From the NCBI RefSeq assembly GCF_014205225.1, contig NZ_JACHNB010000001.1:4817501-4881500 (forward strand): DNA of 64,000 bases, in the 5' to 3' direction. Each line of letters opens with the position of its first letter. Position 1 is the first letter of the stretch. Under the pieces are notes generated by a model, which was not told the origin of the DNA, ran no database searches, and saw nothing but the letters and a program-made list of their open reading frames with translations. Both the position numbers and the translations under genes were made by a program. Positions 45,608-53,539 of the stretch are shown here, piece after piece. The stretch comes from Actinoplanes octamycinicus (GTDB lineage: Bacteria > Actinomycetota > Actinomycetes > Mycobacteriales > Micromonosporaceae).

Positions 45608-45677
45608 CCCGGTATCCCGCCTGACTCCGTATTCCGACCGGCTCCGCCTTCCGATTGACCGCGCATTCCGACTGACC
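45593..45677. repeat. 17-bp tandem repeat at the end of the MMPL gene
   Basis: Five exact-length 17-base units (45593-45609, -45626, -45643, -45660, -45677) with consensus CCGYATTCCGACTGACC; units 1 and 5 differ only in the first base. The first unit carries the MMPL stop codon. Nothing else was seen in the 230 bases from here to the next gene. Confidence 0.88.
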
Positions 45678-45910
45678 TCGGGACTGCGGGCATGCTCGAG
45701 GTCCGCTCCGGCTTCCGGCCGCCGCTTTCCGGTACGACGCTCCCGTCGTACCGGAATCGGAACGGTCGAACGCCGGCGCGGACCTTTCGCGTGCCCGCGG
45801 TCGTCGGGCTTGATCCGCCGCGTGGTCACCGTCGGAACGCGCCACTTCGGACGGCGTCCGGGGCGATGATGAGGGAACCCGGGCAACCACCAGCGCGAGA
45901 GGACACCGCG

Positions 45911-46237
45911 ATGATCTTCATTACCGCCAAGTTCCTGATCAAGCCGGAGCACGCCGACGACTGGCCGCGGATCGCCGCGCCGTTCACCGAGGCGACCCGC
46001 GCCGAGCTGGGCTGCCTGTGGTTCGAGTGGTCCCGCAGCGTCGACAACCCGCAGGAGTACGTCCTGGTCGAGGCGTTCAAGGACGGCGCGGCCGGCGCCG
46101 AGCACGTCGGGTCCGCCCACTTCAAACAGGCCCAGCAGGACCTGCCCCGCCACTTGATGGCCACCCCGAAGATCGTCAGCCAGTCGGTGGACCAGGACGG
46201 CTGGTCAGAACTGGGCGAGATGCGCGTCGAGGGCTAG
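45911..46237 (+). CDS. ABM-domain (quinol monooxygenase-like) protein
   Basis: 108 aa, single antibiotic biosynthesis monooxygenase ferredoxin-like fold: MIFITAKFLIKPEHADDW, TRAELGCLWFEWSRSVDNPQEYVLVEAFKDGAAGAEHVGS, HFKQAQQDLPRHLMATPKI. Probably a small cytosolic quinone- or aromatic-oxidising enzyme; function unproven. A GAGAGGA ribosome site is 8 bases before the ATG at 45911. Its TAG shares CTAG with the stop of the opposing gene (46234-46237). Confidence 0.88.
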   Translation: MIFITAKFLIKPEHADDWPRIAAPFTEATRAELGCLWFEWSRSVDNPQEYVLVEAFKDGAAGAEHVGSAHFKQAQQDLPRHLMATPKIVSQSVDQDGWSELGEMRVEG

Positions 46238-46599
46238 TCGTCCGGCCATAGCCCGGTCGGTCGATGGATCGGGTCGTGACGGTGGTCGCTCAGGTCCGCG
46301 CCGAAGCGTGCACGGATCTGAGCGCCGAAAGTCTCACGTTGCTCCGGAGTCAGCTCCGCTTCCCACTGTCGGTACCGCTCGACGCCGGTCATCAACGGAC
46401 CGGCGTACACCGAGGTGGTGGCGAGGTCGCGCAGGCGGACACGCCCGGCCAGCAGATCCTCCGCCATCTCGGCCAGTTCCGGGCCGGCCGCGCCGCCCCT
46501 CATCCGGCCCAGGGCGTCCTTGACCTCCCGGGCCAGCGCGGCGCTGCCCGCCATGGCCTCCAGCTCGCGGTCGATGGGGTCTTCCCCGCGGTGGTCCAC
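46234..46599 (-). CDS. Hypothetical protein of type VII-like cassette
   Basis: 121 aa, no recognised family: acidic N-terminus (VDHRGEDPIDRELEAMAG), helix-rich middle (REVKDALGRMRGGAAGPELAEMAEDLLAGR) and a C-terminal tail ending HRPTGLWPDD. The GTG at 46599 has a GGGAG site 6 bases upstream and starts one base after the stop of the WXG-like gene; an in-frame start at 46629 would overlap that gene. As last gene of the cassette it could be an accessory or immunity-type protein; no evidence beyond position. Confidence 0.7.
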   Translation of the reverse strand: MDHRGEDPIDRELEAMAGSAALAREVKDALGRMRGGAAGPELAEMAEDLLAGRVRLRDLATTSVYAGPLMTGVERYRQWEAELTPEQRETFGAQIRARFGADLSDHRHDPIHRPTGLWPDD

Positions 46600-46600
46600 G

Positions 46601-47332
46601 TCAGGCTCCCGGAGGGGTGTACGGCGCACCGGGCAGCGGGATGTCGTCGAGGCTGCCGCCCTGGTAGGCGACGTCCATCGCGGTGCCGAAGAAGCCGAAG
46701 ATGCCCATCATGGCGGTATTGATGACAGTGGAGATCTTGTTGCAGAGGGACACCATCCGGGCGACGATCAGCGCCAACGCCGCGTATCCGGGCGCTCCCA
46801 CGGCGGCCCCGACGCCGGTCGACATCAGCGCTGTGCTGCCGCCGGCGATGACACCCGCGAGGATTGCGCTGTCCACCAGGTTCTGGATCAGGTTCCCGAG
46901 CTGGTTCGCCAGACCCCACGCCCCGTTCGCGGCCTTGTGGTACGCCTCGCCGACCTCATTCAGCCTGGTCCGGAGCAGGTTCAGCGACGAGGACAGCGAC
47001 GTGAAGTAGTTGTACGCCGCGTCGTTGGCGTTGCCGTCCCAACGCGAGTCGAGCCGCAGCATGCCCTGCTGGAGGTTGACGGCGAGCTGGTCGGTGCACT
47101 CCCCGATGTTGGTCAGGGCGTCCCCGAACTTCCAGATGGCAGCCCAGTCGCCGCCCACCCACTCCGTGCAGTAGCCGATGGCGTTGAAGTCGGTCAGGCT
47201 CTCGATGATCGCGTTGATCCAGGCGGTGGGCGACACCCAGTTGAACAGCATGCCGGGATCGGGGAAGCCGTTGGTGGCGGAGGTGTCCGGTTCTTCCGGC
47301 GCCACCAGCGCTGCGGTCGGATCGGCCATCAT
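46601..47332 (-). CDS. WXG100-like protein with hydrophobic C-terminal half
   Basis: 243 aa. A helical hairpin region holds a W-x-G motif (Trp98-Asp-Gly100 in LDSRWDGNANDAAYNYF), followed by a long helix (LNLLRTRLNEVGEAYHKAANGAWGLANQLGNLIQNL). The C-terminal half has two hydrophobic stretches (AILAGVIAGGSTALMSTGVG, YAALALIVARMVSL) and a further FGFFGTAMDV. This is the layout of large WXG/ESX substrates. No toxin domain is recognisable. ATG ATG start overlapping the previous stop (ATGA). Confidence 0.72.
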   Translation of the reverse strand: MMADPTAALVAPEEPDTSATNGFPDPGMLFNWVSPTAWINAIIESLTDFNAIGYCTEWVGGDWAAIWKFGDALTNIGECTDQLAVNLQQGMLRLDSRWDGNANDAAYNYFTSLSSSLNLLRTRLNEVGEAYHKAANGAWGLANQLGNLIQNLVDSAILAGVIAGGSTALMSTGVGAAVGAPGYAALALIVARMVSLCNKISTVINTAMMGIFGFFGTAMDVAYQGGSLDDIPLPGAPYTPPGA

Positions 47333-47667
47333 CAGCTCCCGGCGGAGGTGATGGGCCGCTGCGCCGGCGGGTAACCAGCGTCGATCTCGGCCGCGGACCG
47401 GGCGTCGGTGTGCTCGTAGGCAGCGGCCACGTTGTCCATGTTCCGCGCCGACGTGTCCAAGATGAGCGCCAGCTTGGTCAAGGTCTCGTCGAGGTCAGTC
47501 AGGAAACGGGTGTGCCGGCGGGTCAACTCGCCGAGGATGCCGCTCTCGTGCGGCGTGAAGGATCCCCACCTGTCGGCATAGCCCCGAGTCTCCTCGGCGA
47601 CGCCCGAGCCGTCCGTCAGCTCAGCCGCGTACTGTCTCAGCGCACCGGGAACGACGTGGAACGTCAT
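47332..47667 (-). CDS. Type VII secretion target-like protein (EspC/DUF2580-like)
   Basis: 111 aa helical protein (MTFHVVPGALRQYAAELTDG ... LDETLTKLALILDTSARNMDNVAAAYEHTDARSAAEID). Size, two-helix pattern and the C-terminal Y-x3-D secretion signal (Tyr84-Asp88, YEHTD) match small type VII substrates. Lacks a Sec signal. Coupled by ATGA on both sides to a small membrane protein and to the larger WXG-like protein, which would be its pairing partner. Confidence 0.78.
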   Translation of the reverse strand: MTFHVVPGALRQYAAELTDGSGVAEETRGYADRWGSFTPHESGILGELTRRHTRFLTDLDETLTKLALILDTSARNMDNVAAAYEHTDARSAAEIDAGYPPAQRPITSAGS

Positions 47668-47990
47668 CCGTTGATCCCTCCTGTCACCAGTGAGGCGACC
47701 ACCAGCAGGACCATCCCGGTCACGGCCAGGACGCCGCATCTCTTCCAGAGCTTGCTGAGCCGGTCCGGGTCCTGAGTCCGGTGCAGATTGACGGCATCGA
47801 TGACGGCCGGGACGAACGCCACGCCGGCCGGAATCAGCAGGATCCAGGTGGTCACGGGCACCTCGTCGCCCTGAAGGAGCGTGACGACGCCGGCGAACAG
47901 CGCCAGGAGGTAGACGAAGGCGAAGAGCAACGCGAACTTGCCCACCACTCTGCGAAGGGTCAGCTTGGCTTCCTCGACACCGCTGTCCAT
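47664..47990 (-). CDS. Small membrane protein, three segments
   Basis: 108 aa with three hydrophobic helices (FALLFAFVYLLALFAGVVTLL, WILLIPAGVAFVPAVIDAV, GVLAVTGMVLLVVASLV) and a short charged N-terminus (MDSGVEEAKLTLRR). Family unknown. First gene of the four-gene type VII-like cassette, overlapping the next by ATGA. Confidence 0.75.
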   Translation of the reverse strand: MDSGVEEAKLTLRRVVGKFALLFAFVYLLALFAGVVTLLQGDEVPVTTWILLIPAGVAFVPAVIDAVNLHRTQDPDRLSKLWKRCGVLAVTGMVLLVVASLVTGGING

Positions 47991-48073
47991 CTCGCTCCCC
48001 AGTCATTCCGGCGGCGAAGCCTGACAGCGGTATGAACGCCCGCCCATCGCGCCAGGTTCAATCGGGGTGTCCG

Positions 48074-48094
48074 GCCGGGCCTGGCAGGCCCGGC
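48074..48094 (-). terminator. Hairpin after CE3-like esterase gene
   Basis: 9-bp stem GCCGGGCCT / AGGCCCGGC with a GGC loop, 9 bases beyond the esterase stop on the minus strand; no U-tract. Confidence 0.6.
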
Positions 48095-48102
48095 TGGAAC
48101 GG

Positions 48103-49170
48103 TCAGGAGAGGGCGGCGGCGAGGGGCGGGTACCAGCGGTTGGCGAGTTTGGTGTTGCCGGCGTCGTTGGGGTGGACGCCGTCGTAGGTGTCGGTGGCGG
48201 TGTCGAAGCCGGTCCACTGGTCGACCACGGTGATCGGGGAGGTGGCCGTGGTGAGGCCGGCGGCCCAGGCCGGGATGGCGGCGTTCAAAATGGTCACGCG
48301 CTGGGCGCACGCGGCGCAGGTGGACGGGTTCATCGGGATGATCTGGGCGACCAGGATCTTCATCGTCGGGTTGCTGGCGCGCATCTGGCCGACCAGGGTG
48401 GTGTAGGCGGCCAGGATGGATGAGGTCGGCAGGTTGCTCCACACGTCGTTGGTGCCGAAATGCATCAGGACGACGTCCGGGCGGGTCGCGGCCAGCCAGT
48501 CGACCAGCAGGTCCTGGTTCGCCACGGTGGTGGCCAGGTATCCGCCGTGCCCCTCGTTCTCGCCGTCGTAGGGGAAGCCGCAGCCCTGGCCGGGCAGCGT
48601 GCCGACGAAGTCGACCCGGTCGGCCGGGAGCTTCTGCCAGAGCAGCGCGCGCCAGCAGCCGGGGGAGCCGGTGATCGAGTCACCGAGCGCCATGATCTTG
48701 ATCTTGGATGAAGGCGGGGTCGAAGGCGGCGTCAACGGAGATGTAGCCGGGGACGACGGGGTGACATCCCCGTTGCACGCCACGCCGTTGAGCGTGAAGC
48801 CGGTCGGCACCGGATTCGACCCGGTCCACGATCCGTTGAAGCCGAACGAGGCGGTCCCGCCGGTGCCGACCGCGCCGTTCCACGCGGCGTTGCGCACCGT
48901 GACCGCGGCGCCGGACTGGCTGACCGAACCGCCCCACAACTGGGTGATGGTCTGCCCGCTGCCGAAGCTGAACCCGAGCGACCACGCGGTGACCGGGTCG
49001 CCGAGGTTGGTGATCTCGACCGCGGCGCCGAACCCGCCCGGCCACTGGTTGGAGACGGTGTACTTCACCGAGCAGCCGGCCGCCGCGTTCGCCCGGGTGG
49101 CGGTGGCGAACAGGGAACCGGCGAGGAGGACGCAGGCGCTGGCGAGGACGGCCAGCCTTCGTCGATGCAT
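48103..49170 (-). CDS. Secreted CBM2-SGNH esterase, CE3-like
   Basis: 355 aa. Signal peptide (MHRRRLAVLASACVLLAGSL ... RANA), N-terminal CBM2 (GCSVKYTVSNQWPGGFGAAVE ... FTLNGVACNG), a Thr/Pro/Ser linker, then an SGNH domain: MALGDSITGSPG (Ser), GHGGYLATT, MHFGTNDVW (Asn), DGVHPNDAG (Asp/His). The CE3 acetylxylan-esterase family is the best match, so removal of acetyl groups from hemicellulose is likely. The ATG at 49170 has GGAGG 7 bases upstream. A perfect CebR-type operator stands 27 bases before the start, linking it to the GH74-GH48-AA10 operon 17 kb away. Confidence 0.92.
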   Translation of the reverse strand: MHRRRLAVLASACVLLAGSLFATATRANAAAGCSVKYTVSNQWPGGFGAAVEITNLGDPVTAWSLGFSFGSGQTITQLWGGSVSQSGAAVTVRNAAWNGAVGTGGTASFGFNGSWTGSNPVPTGFTLNGVACNGDVTPSSPATSPLTPPSTPPSSKIKIMALGDSITGSPGCWRALLWQKLPADRVDFVGTLPGQGCGFPYDGENEGHGGYLATTVANQDLLVDWLAATRPDVVLMHFGTNDVWSNLPTSSILAAYTTLVGQMRASNPTMKILVAQIIPMNPSTCAACAQRVTILNAAIPAWAAGLTTATSPITVVDQWTGFDTATDTYDGVHPNDAGNTKLANRWYPPLAAALS

Positions 49171-49196
49171 GGTGTTACCTCCGGAGTGCATGGCGG

Positions 49197-49210
49197 TGGG
49201 AGCGCTCCCA
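49197..49210 (-). promoter_or_regulatory. CebR-type operator TGGGAGCGCTCCCA
   Basis: Perfect 14-bp palindrome identical to the one before the GH74 gene, here upstream of the CBM2-esterase. Expected to be bound by a cellobiose-responsive LacI-family repressor that is not encoded in this window. Confidence 0.88.
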
Positions 49211-49316
49211 TCAACATGCATCGATACGCGAGGTGCGGTGCCGGTCCGTGGCGGGCCGCGGAGCCGTAAGCGGCGGTCCGCAGCCGGTCGGCGATCGCTC
49301 CGGGCCCGTGCGCGCC

Positions 49317-49382
49317 GGTCAACGGCCGGTCAGCGGTCGGTCAACGCCCGGTCTGCGGTCGGTCAACGCCCCGTCAGCGTGG
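49317..49382. repeat. 22-bp tandem repeat across the end of glcF
   Basis: Three 22-base units starting GGTCAACGSCCGGTC (49317-49338, 49339-49360, 49361-49382). The third unit holds the last codons and stop of glcF; the first two are its downstream echoes. Confidence 0.82.
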
Positions 49383-50739
49383 CCGCCCCCAGGTTCCGGA
49401 TCGACGCGTCGAGCACCTGGGCCGTGTGCGCCAGCGCGATCTCCCCGCCCCGCCGCCGGACCGCCGCGGCCACCTGCATCAGGCAGCCCGGGTTCGCCGT
49501 GACCAGCACCGCCGCGCCGGTGTCCAGCACCGCGGCGGCCTTCCGGTCGCCCAGCTCGGCGGCCGGCTCCGGGTTCAGCACGTTCCACACCCCGGCCGAG
49601 CCGCAGCAGATCTCCGCCTCGGCGATCTCGCGCAGCTCCAGGCCGGGGATGCCGCGCAGCAGCGCCCGCGGCTGGGTCCGGATGCCCTGGGCGTGCCCGA
49701 GATGACAGGCGTCGTGGTAGGCCACCGTGATCGGCAGCGGATGCCGCTCGGCGACCGGCCCCAGCTCGTCGAGCAGCTCGGCCAGGTCGCGCACCTTCGC
49801 CGCGAAGGCCGCCGCCCGCGCCGCGTAGGCCGGGTCGTCGGCGAGCAGCTCGCCGTACTCCTTCAGCGACGACCCGCACCCCGCCGCGTTGACCACGAAA
49901 TAGTCCATGCCGGTGCGCTCGAAGGTGTCGATCAGCCGCCGGGCGAACCGCTCCGCCTCGGCCCGCCGTCCGTTGTGCACGCTCAGCGCCCCGCAACAGC
50001 CCTGCCCGGCCGGGATCAGCACGTCACAGCCCTCGGCCGCGAGGATCCGCACGGTCGCCGAGTTGACCTCCGGGAAGAACGCCGACTGCACGCACCCGGT
50101 CAGCATCCCGACCACCGCGCGGCGGGTGCCCCGGGCGGCGACCCGGCGCGGCGGCCGCGGCACGCCGCGCAGCCGCGGCGCCAGCGAGTCCAGCGTGGCC
50201 AGGGTCGGCGCGAGCCGCTCCAGCAGACCGCTCCGCGAGATCAATTTCTGCAGACCCGATTTCTGGTACGCCCACAGCGGCCCCCGCACCAGCCGAAGCC
50301 GCCGCGGATAGGGGAACACCGCGAAGATCGCCGCCCGCAGCGCCCGCTCCCGAGCCGTCCGCGGATGCCGCCGCTCCACCTGCGCCCGGGTGTCCTCGAT
50401 CAACCGGTCGTAGCGCACCCCGGACGGGCACGCGGTCACGCAGGACATGCAGCCCAGACACCGGTCGAAGTGGGTGACCATCGACTCGGTCAGCGGCTCG
50501 CCCTCCAGTCCCTGGGCGATCAGATGGATCCGGCCGCGCGGCGAGTCCATCTCCTCGCCCCACAACACGTAGGTCGGGCAGGTGGTCAGGCAGAACCCGC
50601 AGTGCACGCAGTCCGACACCAGCTCACCGGAGGGCGGGTGGTGATCGTCGAAGGCTCCCGGCCCGCCCGCGCTCCCGGCGGCTCGCAGCGCGTCGGGCGG
50701 GGCCGGAGCGGTGCCCCGGGTGGCGTCCACATCGGCCAT
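49363..50739 (-). CDS. glcF: Glycolate oxidase iron-sulfur subunit
   Basis: 458 aa electron-transfer subunit of membrane-associated glycolate/lactate-type oxidase. Two [4Fe-4S] ferredoxin motifs, CVHCGFCLTTCP (~residue 45) and CLGCMSCVTACP (~95), then two CCG domains (GQGCCGALSVHNG and EICCGSAGVWN). Order glcD-glcE-glcF on the minus strand with ATGA coupling. Glycolate becomes glyoxylate, with electrons passing to quinone. The ATG at 50739 overlaps the glcE stop; the longer upstream frame is a shadow of glcE. Confidence 0.93.
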   Translation of the reverse strand: MADVDATRGTAPAPPDALRAAGSAGGPGAFDDHHPPSGELVSDCVHCGFCLTTCPTYVLWGEEMDSPRGRIHLIAQGLEGEPLTESMVTHFDRCLGCMSCVTACPSGVRYDRLIEDTRAQVERRHPRTARERALRAAIFAVFPYPRRLRLVRGPLWAYQKSGLQKLISRSGLLERLAPTLATLDSLAPRLRGVPRPPRRVAARGTRRAVVGMLTGCVQSAFFPEVNSATVRILAAEGCDVLIPAGQGCCGALSVHNGRRAEAERFARRLIDTFERTGMDYFVVNAAGCGSSLKEYGELLADDPAYAARAAAFAAKVRDLAELLDELGPVAERHPLPITVAYHDACHLGHAQGIRTQPRALLRGIPGLELREIAEAEICCGSAGVWNVLNPEPAAELGDRKAAAVLDTGAAVLVTANPGCLMQVAAAVRRRGGEIALAHTAQVLDASIRNLGAATLTGR

Positions 50740-51914
50740 CAGATGCCTCCCACGAAACGGCCCGGCGCGAACCGGTGCTCCGGATCGAACTGGTCCTTGA
50801 CCCGGCGCATCAGCGCCAGCCCGGGCACCGGCCCCCACATGTCGAGGGTCTCCCGCACCCCGGCCGGCGCGGTCAGCACCACGGCGTGCCCGCCGGCGCG
50901 GACCGCCGCCGCGCGCAGCAGCTCGACCGCCCGGCCGGCCTCGACCGTCCCGTCCGGGCACTCGGCGACCGGAGGGAAACCGGCGTAGAGCACCCCGGTC
51001 CCGGCCGAGCCGCGCACCGTCGCGCCGGCCCCGACCGCGGTCGCCACCAGCGCCGGGACCTGCGACAACCGGCCGGTCAGCTTGATCCCGACGCCGCCGG
51101 GCGGCCAGGGCGGCACGTCCCACCACTCCGGCGGGGTGCCGGCCACCGCGCCGTCGAGCAGCGCGGCCACCGCGGCGGCCCGCTCCCGCACGCCGGCCGG
51201 GGTGCCCTCCAGCAGGACCGCCAGCTCGGGCTCCGTCCCGGGGGCCGCGCACACCTCGAGGGCGCTGGCCGCGAACTGCCCGGCGAGGACCCGGGCAGCG
51301 TGGCCGGGCGGGGCGCAGGCGCGGACGAAAACCGAGGCGGCCGGCACCGGATGCAACCGGAAGACGCACTCGGTGATCAGCCCGAGGGTGCCGAAGGCTC
51401 CGGTGTAGAGCTTGCCCAGGTCATAACCGGCGACGTTCTTGACCACCTTGCCGCCGGACTTGGTGATCGTGCCGTCCGGGCGGACGACGGTGATGCCGAT
51501 CAGCAGGTCACGGGCCGTGCCGTAGCGCAGCCGGCGGGGACCGGACGCGTTCGCCGCGACCGTGCCGCCGGCCGTCGCGGCGGGCGGTGCGTCCAGCGCC
51601 AGCTGCTGGCCGGGCAGGCCGTGCAGCTCGGCCATCCGGGTGCCGGCCCGGACCACGGTGATCAGGTCGCCGGCGGCGTGCTCGACGACCCCGGCCAGCC
51701 GCCGGGTGTCGATGATCAGGTCCAGCTCGCGGGGCGGGACACCCCAGTCCAGCTTGGTCCCGCCGCCACGGACCACCACGCTGAGCCCGCGCGCCGCCTC
51801 GATCAGCGCGGCCGCCTCGGCGGTGTCCCGCGGCGCGGCGACGAGACGGGCCGGCACCCCGGCGACCACGTCGTCGTCCCCGGCCTTCGTCGTCAGCTCG
51901 TCCAGCGTCGCCAT
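50739..51914 (-). CDS. glcE: Glycolate oxidase FAD-binding subunit
   Basis: 391 aa with the FAD_binding_4 (VAO) fold: VVVRGGGTKLDWGVPPRELDLIIDTRRL, GTVAANASGPRRLRYGTARDLLIGITVV, KVVKNVAGYDLGKLYTGAFGTLGLI. The C-terminal cap is shortened relative to glcD, and the end DQFDPEHRFAPGRFVGGI is family-typical. The ATG at 51914 immediately follows a seven-codon mini-ORF created by a duplicated junction with glcD. Middle gene of glcDEF. Confidence 0.92.
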   Translation of the reverse strand: MATLDELTTKAGDDDVVAGVPARLVAAPRDTAEAAALIEAARGLSVVVRGGGTKLDWGVPPRELDLIIDTRRLAGVVEHAAGDLITVVRAGTRMAELHGLPGQQLALDAPPAATAGGTVAANASGPRRLRYGTARDLLIGITVVRPDGTITKSGGKVVKNVAGYDLGKLYTGAFGTLGLITECVFRLHPVPAASVFVRACAPPGHAARVLAGQFAASALEVCAAPGTEPELAVLLEGTPAGVRERAAAVAALLDGAVAGTPPEWWDVPPWPPGGVGIKLTGRLSQVPALVATAVGAGATVRGSAGTGVLYAGFPPVAECPDGTVEAGRAVELLRAAAVRAGGHAVVLTAPAGVRETLDMWGPVPGLALMRRVKDQFDPEHRFAPGRFVGGI

Positions 51915-51951
51915 CAGAAGACCTCCGCCGCCGCCATCAGAAGACCTCCGC
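51911..51951 (-). repeat. 23-bp duplicated gene junction with 7-codon mini-ORF
   Basis: CCATCAGAAGACCTCCGC occurs at 51911-51928 and 51934-51951. On the minus strand this duplicates the glcD end plus start codon: glcD ends AEVF-stop with TGATG, then MAAAEVF-stop (51937 to 51914), then TGATG again into glcE. Confidence 0.88.
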
Positions 51952-53397
51952 GACATCCTGCTCGTGCAGCGGGTGGGCGCCCTTGCGCGGGCCGGGGCGC
52001 TCCCCGCACAACCGCGGGGTGGGGAAGACCTTGCCCGGGTTGGCGATCCCGTCCGGGTCGAAGGCGCACCGGACCAGCTGCATGGTGTCCAGGTCGGCGT
52101 CGCTGAACATGCGGGGCATGTACCGCGCCTTGTCGACGCCGACGCCGTGCTCGCCGGTGATCGAGCCGCCGTGCTCGATGCACAGGTCGAGGATCGCCCC
52201 GGACACCGCCTCGGCCCGCTCGGCCTGGCCCGGCACGGTGTCGTCGAAGAGCACCAGGGGATGCAGGTTGCCGTCGCCGGCGTGGAACACGTTGGCCACC
52301 CGGACGCCGTGCTCGGCGGCGACCTCGCCGATCCGGCGCAGCACCTCGGGCAGCGCGGTCCGCGGGATCACCCCGTCCTGCACGATGTAGTCCGGGCTGA
52401 TCCGGCCGACCGCGGCGAACGCCGACTTGCGCCCCCGCCAGATCAGCGCCCGCTCGGTGTCGTCGGCGGCGATCCGGGTCTCGAACGCGCCGTTGGCCGC
52501 GCACAGCGCGCTGACCTCGTCGAACTGGGCCTCGACCTCGGCGGCCGGCCCGTCCAGCTCGACGATCAGCACGGCGCCGGCGCCGGCCGGATAGCCGCAC
52601 CGGACGGCCGCCTCGGCCGCCTCGATGGCCAGTGCGTCCATCATCTCGACGGCGGCCGGGACCACCCCGGCCGCGATGATCGCCGAGGTGGCGGCGCCGG
52701 CCTGGTCGGTGGAGCCGAACGCGGCGAGCAACGTGCGCACCGTCTCGGGCAACCGGGTCAGCTTGACGGTGACCTCGGTGGCCACCCCGAGCGTGCCCTC
52801 CGAGCCGACGAACGCGCCGAGCAGGTCGTAACCCGGGGTGTCCGGGGCCGGGCCGCCGAGCCGGACCAGCTCGCCGTCCGGCGCGACCACCTCGAGGCCG
52901 GTCACGTGGTTGGTGGTGAAGCCGTATTTCAGGCAGTGGGCGCCGCCGGAGTTCTCCGCGACGTTGCCGCCGATCGAGCAGATCTGCTGGCTGGACGGGT
53001 CGGGGGCGTAGTAGTAACCGTGCGGGGTGGCCTCCTTGGTCACCTGCAGGTTGATCACGCCGGGCTGGACCACGGCGCGCTCGTCCTCCGGCCGGACGTC
53101 GAGGATCTCGCGCAGCTGGGAGGTCACGATCAGCACGCCGTCGGCGTGCGGCAGGGCGCCGCCGGACAGCCCGGTGCCGGAGCCGCGGGCCACGAACGGG
53201 ACGCCGGCCGCGGCGCACTCCCGGACCACCTCGGCGACCTGCGCGGCGGTGACCGGGAGGGCGACCAGAGCGGGGATGACCTTGTAGTGCGCGAGGCCGT
53301 CGCACTCGTAGGTGCGCAGCTCCTGCCGGTCGGTCAGGACCCGCCGCGCCCCGATCGCGGCCCGCAGCCGAGCCGCCAATGCATCGATGTCGGTCAT
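51937..53397 (-). CDS. glcD: Glycolate oxidase subunit, FAD-linked
   Basis: 486 aa catalytic flavoprotein. PP-loop RGSGTGLSGGALP (~residue 71) and SIGGNVAENSGGAHCLKYG for FAD. The C-terminal FAD-oxidase domain has VFHAGDGNLHPLV (metal/substrate His), and GSITGEHGVGVDKARYM completes the active site. Could accept D-lactate as well as glycolate; the presence of glcE and glcF favours glycolate. ATG start at 53397; the overlapping 718-codon frame is noncoding shadow. Confidence 0.94.
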   Translation of the reverse strand: MTDIDALAARLRAAIGARRVLTDRQELRTYECDGLAHYKVIPALVALPVTAAQVAEVVRECAAAGVPFVARGSGTGLSGGALPHADGVLIVTSQLREILDVRPEDERAVVQPGVINLQVTKEATPHGYYYAPDPSSQQICSIGGNVAENSGGAHCLKYGFTTNHVTGLEVVAPDGELVRLGGPAPDTPGYDLLGAFVGSEGTLGVATEVTVKLTRLPETVRTLLAAFGSTDQAGAATSAIIAAGVVPAAVEMMDALAIEAAEAAVRCGYPAGAGAVLIVELDGPAAEVEAQFDEVSALCAANGAFETRIAADDTERALIWRGRKSAFAAVGRISPDYIVQDGVIPRTALPEVLRRIGEVAAEHGVRVANVFHAGDGNLHPLVLFDDTVPGQAERAEAVSGAILDLCIEHGGSITGEHGVGVDKARYMPRMFSDADLDTMQLVRCAFDPDGIANPGKVFPTPRLCGERPGPRKGAHPLHEQDVAEVF

Positions 53398-53539
53398 CGC
53401 CGGCCTCCTCGCTGACGCCTACCGCCACGCTATCGGTGATCGCCGCACCGCGCGACGGCTGACCTCGCGCCTGTGGAAAACCGGCCGGGCCGGCACACGC
53501 GTTTTTCGCCTGGCGGCCGGAGTCTGTCACTATGGCCGG

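Noticed and set aside
46234..48000. Complete ESX locus
   Set aside because: No EccB/C/D/E or mycosin genes; only substrate-like and small membrane proteins.
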